From Ceratodon purpureus (taxonomy: Eukaryota; Streptophyta; Bryopsida; Pseudoditrichales; Ditrichaceae): DNA of 64,000 nt. Both the position numbers and the translations under genes were made by a program. The notes below the pieces were generated by a model. The model was not told the origin of the DNA, did no database searches, and worked only from the letters and a program-made list of their open reading frames with translations. How positions within the stretch are numbered: position 1 is the stretch's first letter; each line of letters opens with the position of its first letter. Of the stretch, positions 24,032 to 36,235 are shown one piece after another. The stretch is taken from NCBI GenBank assembly GCA_014871385.1, contig CM026429.1:7846642-7910641 (forward strand), in the 5' to 3' direction.

Positions 24032-27000
24032 TTAAGGAATGTGCTCTAACCGACAAGCAAGAGCAATGGACTCTCTGTCCAAAAGGCCGACCACTCGTTG
24101 GCTACTATCCACGACAGGGATTTGCCTCAATCCTCGCCCTGCCATAAGACGTTGCGCAGCTCTTAAGCTCATGTTTACCGTTGCTGTTACCACTTGCTTC
24201 AGCCGCCTGCTCTTCAATAATGCAGACACTGGCTTACTTTCCACCTGCGAAAAACTCAATCAAAAATGAGCAACGGTTATGATCTCCACACCATTAGAAA
24301 GGATGGGAAAGAAGGAAAATCACTGAGAGTTCAACATGCATACAGAGTCTCTTCTCAAGAGAAATCAAACCTCCATCTGAAGATTGATACTAGTAGCATT
24401 CCCTGCAGCTTGCTGAATATCAGCCAAAGTCAAAAGACCTGAAAGGCGCCGATTTGAGTCCAGCAGAAGCACACACCACTCTTTCTCTAACACCATGGCT
24501 GACATTGCGTCTCGCACAGTTGAATCTGGGGACAAAGTGGCGAATCTCGTCCTCATGGCCATCGATACCGGTATCTCCTCTGCCAACTGCTCTTCACTGA
24601 TCTCAAAATTTGCTAAACAGAGAGACTCGTCAATGTTACATAAGTCTTTCTCTTCCACGAAGACTTCGACACTACCATCGTTAGTGTAAACATTCGGCTT
24701 CCTATCTATCGAAGTCGTGAGCAACGGCTCTTGAGCTTCCTCCAAGGTGGCTTGAAGACCCCCATTACCGACCCTATTGCTCAAGAAACTCTTCTGGCTG
24801 GGAGCATTGGGATACAGCACAGAAGTTTCGGACGCGGTGCCTGGCTCGAGTTGCGAGACAGATGCAAACGATGATAACGGAAGAGATGGTTCAGACTTTG
24901 AGAAGCGTTTGCTTTTCTTAGTGAACGAGGATGCAATCCAGGATGATAGACCCACAGCACCCATGAGAGGCAGAATAATCCGGTAATCTCGAGTGAGCTC
25001 GAACAGGAGCAAGACGGATGTAAGAGGAACTTGGCATACTCCAGCTAACATGGCTGCCATACCCACCTGCACATGGCCGCAATATTAGCAGCGTCCACAT
25101 CAACAGCCATGACGCTCAGAGATTGCAACGCATCAATTCTAAATATGAACAAAAGAAAAAGGAAAGGTGCATCAAATGACGTAAACGGTCCTTTACTTAC
25201 CAATGCATAGGCTTGAGGGGCTGCAACCTTCAGCCATTCCAAATGCAACGAAGGATCAGCATATGAGAAGATAGTCCTGACAATACTTCCATATGCTGAC
25301 CCAAGTGCAGCTCCAATAAACAGCGATGGGGCATACATCCCACCTACCAACCCCGAACCACGACACAGCGAAGTCGCAATGACTTTAACCCCAACCAATT
25401 GCAGTAGCAATTCCACCGACGGGCCTCGGACCCAAGGACGCGATTCCAACAGAACGTCCACATTCTCGAAACCCCAGTACAGTATTTCCGGATATGCCAA
25501 AGCAATCACCCCCACTGCCAGGCCTCCCACTGGTGGCAGGAAGCCTGCCGGAATTCCGGTGGTTTTTCTCACATTCTCAAACAAGGTTGTTGCATAAGCA
25601 CTGCCCTTGACAAGGGTCACTGACACGCCGCCACTCAGAATTCCCAGCAGCAGATACAACGGTAGTTCTGTTTAAACATAAAAAAACACAGAACGATTAC
25701 AGGAGTTTCTTGGCAAAGAAAGTTGTTCGCTAAGCTTCTACTCAAGTTACAAATATTCACTAATTGCAGATTGTCTCGACTGTAGATATCCCTGTAGATT
25801 GCTGTTGGAAGCATATATATATATATATCCATAATGTATTTGAACTTCCTTTTGTGTATAATCTTAGTCCCAGCAGGTTCACGGGTGAAAGCGTACCGGC
25901 GGGTGAGCGGAAGTCATAGGCAGGAATCTTGAATGCAGGATCAGACCCCAATCCAGCCTGCGAAATGACACTAGCCAATACAGAGCTCAGCAGCAGCATG
26001 GCTGTGGTAAGCGACGGTGCCGAGTCTGAGGACGAAGGCCGCAACACCGATTCTAGTGCAAAAAAGCACCCTGCTACAGCCGCATTGAACCCTGAAATCA
26101 CCATCAGCCGACGCTGTTAGTATACGTGACATCCATACAAGCCTGACAAGAAGATACCTAAGAAGTAATCTGGAGTAACAATGCAAAATCAACAGGAATT
26201 GAAGAAACATTTCAGAACTGCTTCCAGAACATTCCATCAAAAAAAAGAGTCTCTTTCGTAAAATTAAATAGACAGATCTTCGAATGTCTGTAGATGGGAG
26301 CAGTGAAATAAAACCTGAGGAGATTCCGGCAGCGGAGCCAGCAGCAACTAGAGACAGCCTGCGTTCGCGACTGTTGCTCAGCACTGTGCCGACACCATTG
26401 GCGATAGAGGCGCCAATTTCAACGCTGGGGCCTTCGGGGCCGAGGGAGCATCCAGTTCCTAAAGTCACGGCAGCGCCAACTGCTTTCAGAAAGGCTCGGA
26501 GTACACCACGCAGATCAGCCAACCGGTTGGACTTAGCCTTGGAGTTGGACTCGGACTTGTCATTCTCCGGGGTATTGTCTAAGGATTGACGCATCGTGTT
26601 GAGAAGTCCCACCAGCACACCACCCCCAAACGGCACAACCAGAAGTCGCAGCCATGTTTCATTCAACGGCCGTGTTCTTAACCAAGCAGCTCCGCTCTCG
26701 GGGATGCCTTCCCACACCTCATCGTGGATCCCGTGTACCTACTCTCAACAATGGCCAATTCTCTTCATGAGTACATCATTCATTTCCAGAGCTCAAAATC
26801 CTAAGCCCTGCTCCAATCAAGAGGACCCCTTAGGCAATAAGATGAAACCAAGACCTGTTAATTGCCAGGATTGACATAGAACCGATTCTTGTCCAGGTCC
26901 TGGAGCTTCAGAGCCAAATCAACACAGGGAATTCGAAGATGAGTTGGGCATATAGCAGCAGATTGAGTGAAGCATATAGCTCACCGCAAGATTGAAGAGC

Positions 27001-27566
27001 ACAACACTGCCACCGGTGAGAACGCCCACAAGGCACGCCAACAAGACGATCACTCCCTCCGGTGGAAGAGACTCCTGCACTGCCAATGCTGTGCTCGCGG
27101 CATATGTCCCCACCAGGTTCCGAGCTGACATGCCACGGTCACTCTCCGCTGCCTCGGAAGAGCTGGTCTCCACTTCCCTCTCGGGTGGTGCGCTCCCAGG
27201 CGTATCCCTCTGTGCTCTTCGCCCACGCCCCCTGGTGATGCGTTTCCTAAAACCATAAGGTAAATAGCCTCTGAATGGTGCAGATGGCACATGAGAAGAA
27301 GCGGATTTTCTGTCCCCAATTCCATGGCTCCCTTTCACTCGTGCTTTTGTCCCCCAACTGATGGCAGCAGAAGGTTCTCGATCGATGCTCCTAAGCTGAC
27401 GAGAGCTGAATCTCCATCTGGGCCTCGATTCCAAAGGACATGCAGCAGCACACTTAAATCGCAGGTGGTGCCCCCATCGTGCATTGCCCACACAAATTCC
27501 GAATTGCAGAGCTAATTTACTTGGCTGACTTCCGCAAGGTCCAGCCAAACTAGAGGCTGGAGGCAT
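24032..27566 (-). CDS. CLC-type chloride channel/transporter, plastid-like (CLC-e/CLC-f group)
   Basis: Six minus-strand exons: 26987-27566, about 26316-26739, 25898-26098, about 25201-25667, 24372-25066 and 24032-24245, encoding roughly 860 aa. The N-terminal ~150 residues are rich in Arg, Ser and Pro without a domain, as in a plastid transit peptide, and are followed by the first membrane helix. The anion-pathway motifs are present: GTGCSLGPEGPSVEIGAS with the gating Glu in GPEGP, and GGMYAPSLFIGAALG. The last two exons carry two CBS domains (RTRFATLSPDSTVRDAMSAM and VNMSLRAAQRLMAGRGLRQI). The GPEGP form, in place of the common GKEGP, is typical of the plant CLC-e/f branch, whose members sit in chloroplast or Golgi membranes. 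Stop codon at 24032. No damage seen. Confidence 0.9.
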
Positions 27567-30500
27567 TGAAGATTCCTAAAGACCCCACATCACTCTCCCC
27601 CTCTTTCTTCGTCTTCTCGGACATCCATACACTGCAAACGAGCAACAGAATTGCCCACGCAATAATGATAACTCCTCCTGATAAAACCTCTACTTCAGAT
27701 AAATTCTAGCATTGAACAGAACCTAACGATGTGGTAAAGTTTCCGACATTTGATGCCAGTCTGTGAGCGGTTCAGTATACTTACAGGTATTGCAGCTTCG
27801 CAAGGACCCCAAGTTCTGGCAAAGATGTTCCTGACAGGGCAGCATTCGCTAAATCCCTGTAAAAGACACAATGAATTAAAACTTTGCAATACAGAGATTG
27901 ACAGCTCCTTCAGTGAGAAACCCTGCATGAGTTCCAACATCCACGCATAAAACCTCCAGGAAACAACCACCGGGAATGGAAAATCTCTACAGGGAGTATT
28001 GTCGTTGTACTTGCTGCCGCTATGGTTGTAATCAACAACTATGCAACTGTCACACACGCAGCACATGAACCAATATGTGAACCAAATGGACACCAATTCC
28101 CATCGATAAAACTAGCGTACATTGATCCTGCAGAGAAACTCTCCAACGAGATTCTTAAATTCCATTTCTAAGCATAATGACAAATCGATAAACCACAGCC
28201 CCAGCCACAGCACCACCTAACCAATAAACATCCTCTCTACTCCAACACAACACTAAAACATTCAAACCCCATCAAATACACCTCACACACAATCAGCTAC
28301 CCTGACCACAGCTCCCACCAACTGATCACCTCTCACCCACAAGCCAGACACGCGAAACTTCAAAATCAACGACACAGCTCTGCTACAATGCAGCACGAAC
28401 TCTCACCACCACCGAAATCCTGATCCTCCAAAATCCCAACTCCCACATCCAATCCTCTCCAAATCCCAACCACTCAGCAATGCACAGCAGTTTACCAAAA
28501 CCCTAACCCTCCAGCTCCCAAATTCCGCTTCCAATTCACAAACTGCAGGAGCTTCCCAGCAACATGATGACAAATTCTGAACAAAATGCTGTGGAACTCA
28601 CAACCAGAAATGCATCACCTTGCACTGCCCACAATCTCAAATCCTAACCTCCCTGCCTGTCATGTTCCAGTCTCATTTCTGTGAAGTGATGTATCCTCAA
28701 CACCATTCCTGCATACAAAACATAAGCAACATGAGCCCGAACACTAGATTTCGGATACCATCATGTGTGATGGTGGAAACTGTTGGGTTTTCGGTGTGGT
28801 GTGGGTTTTGGGGATGCATACACTGATGTACTTTCTGGCGATGTGTTTCTGCCAGGTTTGTTCTTCCGGTTGTAGTCGAGCCGTGTGATTGAGCGACGCT
28901 CTTTTTCATCGGTGCGTAAATGGAAAGGTGTTCGACCTGGTTGTGGCTTGGAACTGTGTGGCGTTGCACAGGTTGGGGTCGGAGTGAAAGTAGTTATCGT
29001 TTTGTGCAAGTTTAGGAGTAACTACTGTGCCTTCGGGTGGGTGTTCGAGGTCTTTTCACTTGGGTTTGTGGTGACGTTACAATTCGCTAAGCTCCGTTTA
29101 GTGATGTGGAATTGTTGTTTTCTGATGTCCTCTTTTGGGGTGGTTAAGTTGGTTTGTGTTTGGTTGTGCTGGTCTTGCTTCTTGAGTGTAGGTGAGTCCA
29201 GGTTCTGGAAGTGCTGTGCGTTGCCAATTCTTCCCCTTCTTTAACACAGCTTGAATCAAGCTGATTTGGGAATCACAGGCACTGTAGTTGAATAATATGA
29301 ATGATAGAGTTCGTGTTATTGATGTGCACTGAAGGCTGGGGTGTTGGGACGACGGAAAACAAACCTCGGAGACCTTGAAACAGGAGCAGTCGACTTAGGC
29401 TATCAACAAGCTCAGTTTCAACTGCAATAGTAAAAACAATATATATCTCTAATTGAATGATTGTAGTGCTATTCAATGCACTGGATACATGCAAATCACC
29501 TATTTGCATGCAACCAACGCCAGCATTAGCAGTAGACTGTCTGAAACATAATCCTGAATCATAAGAATTGACACAGAAATTGTACACTAGCAATAAAGAT
29601 GTAGTTTCCATGACGTAATGCATCAGATCAAGCGTAATGCTCGGCACAACTGCAACAGAGATTTGAGCATGGTTGATGATGAAACCGCTTCAAGAATACA
29701 AGCAAGGGTCAAGAACACAATAATTTACAACCTATACTCCAACAACGAACAGCTGCGCTATTTCGGATTATGTTATTATCAACCTTCTAGTTAGTGAGAG
29801 AAGAGTATTTCACAACCTACATCGCGATATGGTACAGCATATAAAGCTTGAGCGAATCACAACTTCACCCAACGTGACCCTAATGTGCACGAACACTACG
29901 TGTACTTAAAACAATGATCTTATGTTCGATTAAAATTCACAAAAACCATGCATGTTGCTCAACACTTCGAAGCTTGTAAGCATGTGAGAAGGTACAGAGA
30001 TTAAAATTAATGTGAGCTGCAAAAGATACGACTCAAATACACGGTCAGCTCTGATTGCATATTCGTCACCTCTGCATCCTGCAAAGGCTATGCATCCCTC
30101 ACCAAGGATTGAACTTACTGGATTATCCTACAACACAAAATACAGTTTTGAAACGAACAGCTGCTGCGTGTGCTTCCATCTATCTTCTAAGGTAGATGCC
30201 ACAAATTCTAGAGTACATCAATGCCCAAAAACTCACACGCCAGACTCCAAAGCATGCATCGCGCAAATGGTTAGAGAATGCTGTAGTTCACAAGTGGGAG
30301 CAGCAACTCTTTGTTTCAGAAACTAAAACTTCCAAACAGGTGTCTCAGAAACTCAAGACCACCGAGAACCTGTGTCTCGAAGTGAAGACCCGATGTGAGA
30401 AATATACGTCTGCATCCATATCTTGAGCTTCCCGTGCATCCATAGTATGTGCATCTAAGCATTCGTATAAGAAGTAGTCTCCAGAGTACGAGTTGCAGTT

Positions 30501-31267
30501 CAAACTACGAGCTTGTACGTGACATGCCCGCACACATTGTAGCTCTCCATCTGCCCAACCACACCACATAAGAGAACGGAAGATACAGTAACACACAAAA
30601 AAACCCAATGCACGACATACAAAGAAACAACGGCTACAGCGACTCTTTCAAACTCCAAGGCTCCTACAGTGCAGCCAAGACGATTATATTCTACATGTTG
30701 AAAACGATTCAAAAACAGCTTGGAAAACAGACGACTAAACTGAAGCAAAATTAACAAAAACGGAGTCCTTGAGGTTTCTGAAAGATACACAATATTTCAA
30801 TTCACCCATTAAATTGCTTACTATTTTCTTATGCTTGCTATGAACTAGAACAGAAGGAGGAAACTCATTTAGAATGCAAGTCGTAATGACGTTAACTGAG
30901 ACGTTCACACATCCCACTCGAATCAAACGATAGAGGAAAACATTTCTCGAAGTAAATGTGTGCACCTCTTGTGTGTACACGACCCATTTATCAATTACAT
31001 ACGATCGGAGACTTCACATAGGGTTTCAGGTATGAGTTTATCTCATACCGAAAAGAATTATGAGGTACAACGGGAAACTGTGGAAGCAGAGCTGCTACGA
31101 TGCTGAGCGCGCTACGGTCGCCACCACCTCCACCCAAACCCTATTTCTTCAAACTTCCATCTCCCGCCTTCAGTTCGCTTGCCAATCGTGAACAGAATTA
31201 AGAGAACTGTGTAACTCGACGATGAATTCCCAACCAGAAGTCAATACGCTAATAAATAACCAATAAC
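27567..31267. other. 3.7-kb region without recognisable genes
   Basis: Contains the CLC promoter/leader on its left side and the 3' flank of the receptor pseudogene on its right. C-rich minus-strand sequence at 28,150-28,560 resembles a 5' leader. Several open frames of 80-125 codons exist on both strands, but none shows a domain, conserved motif or convincing splice context. Confidence 0.5.
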
Positions 31268-33261
31268 TCAGAAAATTTTGCAACCACGTTCTGTCAAGGC
31301 ATGTCGAACCTCCTCCTTCAAAGTCAATTTGGTACACCTTGTAATTTCCAGTTGTGTTAGTTGAGTCAGCCCAAGAACAGAGTCGGGAAGACCCTCCAGC
31401 TTCTGGCATCCTCCCAAATTCAATTCTCGCAGTTGAGTCAGCAATCCAAGAGACTCCGGGAGACGCTCCAAGTTCTTGCAGTATCTCAAATTCAAAGTCC
31501 GCAGTTGAGACAGACGGCCCAGCGACGATGGGAGCTCCACCAATTCACCACATACGAGTAATAAGTCCCGTAACGACACTAGGTCACCAACATGCTCCGG
31601 CAATCTTTCGCACTTCGACCATGGAACATGGAGAATTTGTAACCTCACTAGATTCCTCAACGTTTCTGGAAGAGGATCCCTCCCTGACACATCCACATGG
31701 AGCACTCTCAACTGCGTCAGATTGCCCACACTCTCGGGAACAGATGCTCCAGTCATATGGAGCTCATGCAATTGCACCAAATTGCCAAGCGACTCGCTGA
31801 AAGCACTCGAAAGCTCCTTCGCCTCCCTAAACCAAACATCGCCAAACTCGAGATATTTGAGCCGAGGACACGGAGGGAGAGCAGTCTCGGGGATGATCGG
31901 AAGGACGAGACGTTCCAGGTGATCCGTGTGGAGACGCCCCTCCCTCACCATCTCTGCCACCTCTTCTTCCATTCTATCACATTCCCAGAGACTGAGGATT
32001 TGTAATTCATGATGAAGTTCCACGAGCTGCACCAAATTAGCCATTGACTCTGGAAGTTACTCTAAACTCCAACATCTATTGAGAACTAAAGCCTGGAGGT
32101 TCCTCAAATTCCCAATGGTACATGTTAAATTTCTTAGACTTCTGCAACCTGATAAATCAAGTTCTCGTAAAGAGGAAAGTTCACCAATTGAAGATGGGAC
32201 CTCCACAATATCCACACATCTTTTCATATGTAGGACACCTGAATTCTCAAACCTTCTCCCAATCCTTTTTAAATGGCTCTTTTTGATGTTTGTATCGTTA
32301 AGACAAAGCCACATCAAATTCCGAGGGTTGAACAAATTGAATACGAGGATCACCTCCTCCACTTCGTTGCCAAACAAATTTATCAATCGTAGATTTCGAC
32401 ATCTTTGAATGTCTTGGTTTTGAAATGTTTTGCTCACAACATGATGTGATCCATGTGATGAATGAAGATCAATGCCAACCATTCCATCCTTCTTCTCAAC
32501 AACCCATGATATGCCTTCCAATGTCCTCGAATCCTATAAAAAACACAATTCTCAAATTATTATTTAAAACAATGATTAAAATCCGTGATAAAATGAAATG
32601 AATATAGACATAATGCTACATCAAAAACTGAAGTATTTAACCCCTTGCTTAACACAAACAATTCATAATTTACCTCATTATCTTCAATAAGCCTCACAAT
32701 TTCTTTTCTCTCCCACATGTGTTTCATATGTTTCGATAAACCATTCTTGGAGAAGTCCTTCACAATCCAACGCCCCATATCTCAGAGTTGATCATGTATA
32801 AGAACAACTTTTTTATAGGACTTCACATATTTAACATATGGATCATAATGCTTCTTCAAATCCACCTTAAGAAGTGAACTGTTAATAAGATTTTGTACTC
32901 CAATACGACTACCAAAAATCCGTACAACTGTGTCTATGACCAAGTCTTTTACTTCACACAAAATTCAAGCAAAATCCAGAAATAAACATTTCTCTAAATC
33001 ACCCAAGTCATCATAGCTTATCCTCAACGTTGACCAAAGCTTCTCATCATCATTGGAGTATCCCTCCAAAGATATTGCTTCCTTCAACCTCCTCAATGCT
33101 TCTTTCCACACATCCAAACGCTCTTCTCCACAAAGATGGTTTCTTTTGCGTAAATGTTGCCCAATAACCTCTATACTAAGAGGCAAACCGCCACATGCAT
33201 GCACAATATTCACAGCTTCATCTTCAAATTTGTCTCTCTCTTCACTTCCAATTTCATGCAC
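31268..33261 (-). pseudogene. 3' part of the hydrolase-NB-ARC-LRR receptor gene (distal NB-ARC and LRR)
   Basis: On the minus strand the sequence reads from the GLPL region (CGGLPLSIEVIGQHL) through the ARC2/MHD-like segment (LIHDQL). An intron follows (donor near 32672, acceptor near 32534), and then about 17 leucine-rich repeats of the LxxLxxLxLxxCxxLxxLPxx type (such as NLERLPESLGLLTQLRELNL) ending at 31268. In-frame stops lie at 32965-32967 and 32782-32784 (both TGA, also present in the other repeat copy) and at 32057-32059 (TAA, between LRRs). The 5' half of the same gene lies 12.1 kb away beyond the insert. LRRs in this family sense ligands; with these stops the receptor cannot be made in full. 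Confidence 0.85.
32504..33261. repeat. 758-bp direct repeat, left copy (flank of the 12.1-kb insert)
   Basis: Identical to 45407-46164 at a constant offset of 12,903. I count four base differences and no gaps. It consists of receptor-gene sequence (the start of the LRR exon, the intron and the distal NB-ARC exon). The left edge runs on into LRR sequence. The right edge stops abruptly at foreign DNA. Confidence 0.97.
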
Positions 33262-33339
33262 CTAGGTCATTTTTTTCCACTCCTGTCCAATATGACTCAG
33301 AAACAGGTCATATTGGACGTCATTTTTTCACGAATTCCT

Positions 33340-34335
33340 ACTAGTGATGCTCACCGGGGCGACACATACTTTGAGATTATCTGCAGCAGACTAGAAGCCG
33401 AGATTGCGGAAGGCGAGGGGGAATGCCAGTCGGCCGTGGCAGATCATCGCGTTGCATTCGCAAGGTTACAGATTTCTGAGGGAGGCTGCAAAGCCGCCGC
33501 TGAGCGATATGGATAGATAGAAGCTTGAGATCGAACTGAAGTTTATGAAGGAAAAGCTGATATCTTGTGAGACGAAACTCGCAAAGTGGCTTGATATAAA
33601 GCCGGTTGTTGAAGGTTCTGCCGACGCAACTTTCCTCAGATTCTACGAGGATGAAGTCCACTGCGAGGAGCAGAAGATCTTGCAGTTGGGGGAGGAGGCG
33701 CAAGGTATGAAGGAGCGACTAAGTGAATCTGGCCTGGAGCTAGCGGAAGCAATCGAGGAGAAGAAAGGCTTGTTATCTGCAAAGCAATTTCTAAAGGAGA
33801 AGCTGAAGGTCCGAAAGGATAATCTCCGGAAGCTACAGCTATGGTCATTTTCTTCATTGTTCCGCGATCCTAGCCCACGAATCGCAGCACCAACACAGGT
33901 CATTGACGCAATTACCTTGACGGTTCACTGTTGTTCCCTATGCAAGCAAGGATTTCCGGGGATGGATTTGGTGATAGCGTCTTGCGCATGCCCGTACCAT
34001 CCTTGGTGCGTGGCTGTTCAGACTTCCCTAACTGATACCTGTGCCAGATGCGAGGAGCAGTTCTCGGAGAAGTGGCTGGACAGCTTTGGCTATTTCAAGT
34101 GCAAAGGTATGTCAAAATCACAGACTCTTTGCTTCGTGATGGGAGTTCAGCACTATGTGTTCATTTCTAGTTAACGAACCTGTATGATAGTTTTGCAGGG
34201 CCAGCAAATGCGGGGAGTGCGTCGGATACTGTAGAAGGTAGGAAGAAACGCGGCCACTTAAATTCAGACATTGGTGGCTGGAACTATACGCGAAAGGATA
34301 AATCGTCACCAACGTGCCGAAGGAAATCGAAGTAG
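33340..34335 (+). pseudogene. Coiled-coil + RING-like zinc-finger protein, degraded N-terminal part
   Basis: An open frame from 33545 to an intron donor near 34108 encodes a charged heptad-rich coiled coil (KEKLISCETKLAKW, LAEAIEEKKGLLSAKQFLKE). It is followed by a Cys/His cluster, CSLCKQGFPGMDLVIASCAC then PYHPWC and CARCEEQF, ending with WLDSFGYFKC. The spacing resembles a RING finger. A second short exon probably follows at about 34199-34335. Similar coiled coil lies upstream (33340-33516) in another frame, so the N-terminal half looks broken. From memory, proteins of this build are multi-copy in mosses and other seedless plants; whether they belong to a mobile element is not known to me. 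Confidence 0.5.
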
Positions 34336-35253
34336 CGCCGTCATGCTTAAAATTGTTGGAGAGAAGGCGCGCATATGGAAGTGACAGAGTGGACTGCGCT
34401 GTGAGTTTGAGGTTATTTGGAAATTCTCCTAGTAGCGACTTGGACGATGGTTTGCCTTTTTTTGACTCGGATTTAGATGCCAGGAAGATTATTGGTATAA
34501 ACGGTAACGGAAATGGAGTTTCAGAACTTGGCACGTTATGATAGTAAGTTCCCCTGAAAAACTCAATTTTGGAAGCTAAAGATGAGAGAACTAGACTCTT
34601 GATTCGCAAATTATCTCAGGTGTCGTTTAGAAAATCGAGATTTGGGAAAAATCTCGGCTACCTTACAATTTCAAACTTACCTTGCATTTCAAAGATATGG
34701 TGATTTTTATCGGCTCAAAAGATATATCAGTATAATTCTGTTGGTTGTTCTCGCTTTATATATCTGCCTTCCTGAGATTTGTTGATGCACATCTCTTATA
34801 TACATTTTTAGCTCTGTCTCAGTTGTTTTTGAGCATTTCTTCGCGACTTCGCTTGCATTTTCATCCTTTGTTTGCTCCCAAAGAGTTGTTTTCTGCCATT
34901 TCTTCGCATGGAGGCGAGTTCAGAGAAGTTGCATTGAATTCTAGCTTGCGAGGTCAAAAGATAATTCCCTAAATTTTTCTGAAATAGGTTCTATTTTAAC
35001 GTCATATTTGAACCATGAATTTTATCCATGGTTTTATCCATGTGGAGTCCTTGGTTGTGTGTACTTTACTGATGATTCAATCCCTCCAAACCTTTAGAAA
35101 TTTAGTATCATGAATTATTAAACTGGTATCGTAACTTGGTTAAGGATTTCTGTTTGAGTAGTCAAGTGTATTGTATGGGCTTGTTGTCCTTTCATTTTTT
35201 TCTATCCATTTTTACGACCCTCGATCTTCGTGACAAGTTTACTGATCCCTTCT
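34336..35253. other. Noncoding DNA inside the insert
   Basis: Follows the RING-like remnant. AT-rich and T-rich, with short frames only and no recognisable feature. Confidence 0.5.
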
Positions 35254-36235
35254 GGCGCCAGCGCCTCTTGCTGACAAATGTTTATATACCCTGAGTTTTA
35301 GACTTTTGCCTTAGAGAACCAAATTTGCTAATTCTAATACGTTATTTCGCTCATTCATTTGATTCTTAGGGATTTGGTTTGTTCAAGCGTTGATGTAGAT
35401 CTTGTAGCTATTTTTTTTTTAGTTTAATTTCGGAATGTGTTTGCATCTCAAGTGCATACATCATTTTTACATTACTTTCTGTTTGTTTATTATTATGCAA
35501 GATTTGACATAGGGATGAACTGACTTTGATTATCTGTCATGTGGATGGAGAAGAATCATATAGACTTTCTTTGCTTGCCATGTGCTTTCTTTTTTAATTT
35601 TTTTTTTTCCGGGGAACAAATGGAGCCTTTTTTCCATTGAAAAGCGGACCGTTAACACCAATGTGAACCAAGACAACCCGAAGAGAGCCAGCCGGCTAAG
35701 AACCAAAGAACCAGAACCTACGGACCCGATCTAAAAAATTGCTAGAGAGTCAAGCCACCTAAATATGACATGTGGTTTTGAATATATATATAACAGATTG
35801 CAACCAAGCTGAAATCGATCTCCTAAGGGCGCCGGCGCCATTTGTAAAACGCTGTTGTGATTTTTCTTTCTTTACTGAATCGGAGTTTCTGCAGATTTAT
35901 AATGGTTTCATAAATAAGAAAATCATGTATAACGATTACATGGAGGTGGATTATTGAGAGGTTCATTGTTCTAGAGTTTATATCATACTTCTGCATCCCA
36001 GGAACTGAAGATGGCGCCGGCGCCAAGTTTTTCAGCTTCTAGAATTTAGGATGATAATTTCAGATTTACGAAATGTTAATCCCGTGAGGTAGAATCTGAA
36101 ACTTAGTGAGACGAAATGGCTGTTGTTTTCTCCTCAGTTCGCTTTTTTTTTGTAGTTCTGGACTCATTGTCATCAGAGTGGAAACCATTTATACTCTGGT
36201 TGCAGATATGGCGCTGGCGCCATATGGTTGGCGCC
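35254..36235. repeat. Cluster of GGCGCC-N0/1-GGCGCC-type palindromes in AT-rich DNA
   Basis: Twelve-base GC palindromes stand out against AT-rich surroundings: GGCGCCAGCGCC at 35254-35265, GGCGCCGGCGCC at 35828-35839 and 36013-36024, and GGCGCTGGCGCC at 36210-36221 with another GGCGCC at 36230-36235. A further GGCGCCGGCC lies at 38960-38969. The flanks of the last copies are loosely repeated too (AGGTTCATYGTT downstream of two of them). All of these sites are within the 12.1-kb insert. Confidence 0.75.
35588..35765 (-). mobile_element. 5'-truncated LINE-type 3' end
   Basis: Read on the minus strand, a short GC-balanced segment ends in GGCTCCATTTGTTCCCCGG followed by a long A run (the T tract at 35590-35608 on the plus strand). 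This is the build of a plant non-LTR retrotransposon 3' untranslated tail. A CATGTG word on each side (near 35579 and 35768) may be part of a target-site duplication. No coding part remains. Confidence 0.4.

Noticed and set aside
25810-25832. TA dinucleotide run in a CLC intron
   Set aside because: Ordinary microsatellite with no sign of function.
27700-31000. Open frames of 80-130 codons between the CLC and receptor genes
   Set aside because: No domain, no conserved motif and no coding-like composition. The spacing is normal for a long promoter region.
33262-33265. CTAG at the left border as a definite Helitron terminus
   Set aside because: The following base is G, the hairpin spacing is longer than usual and no TC start was found at the other border. 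It is kept only as a weak hint.
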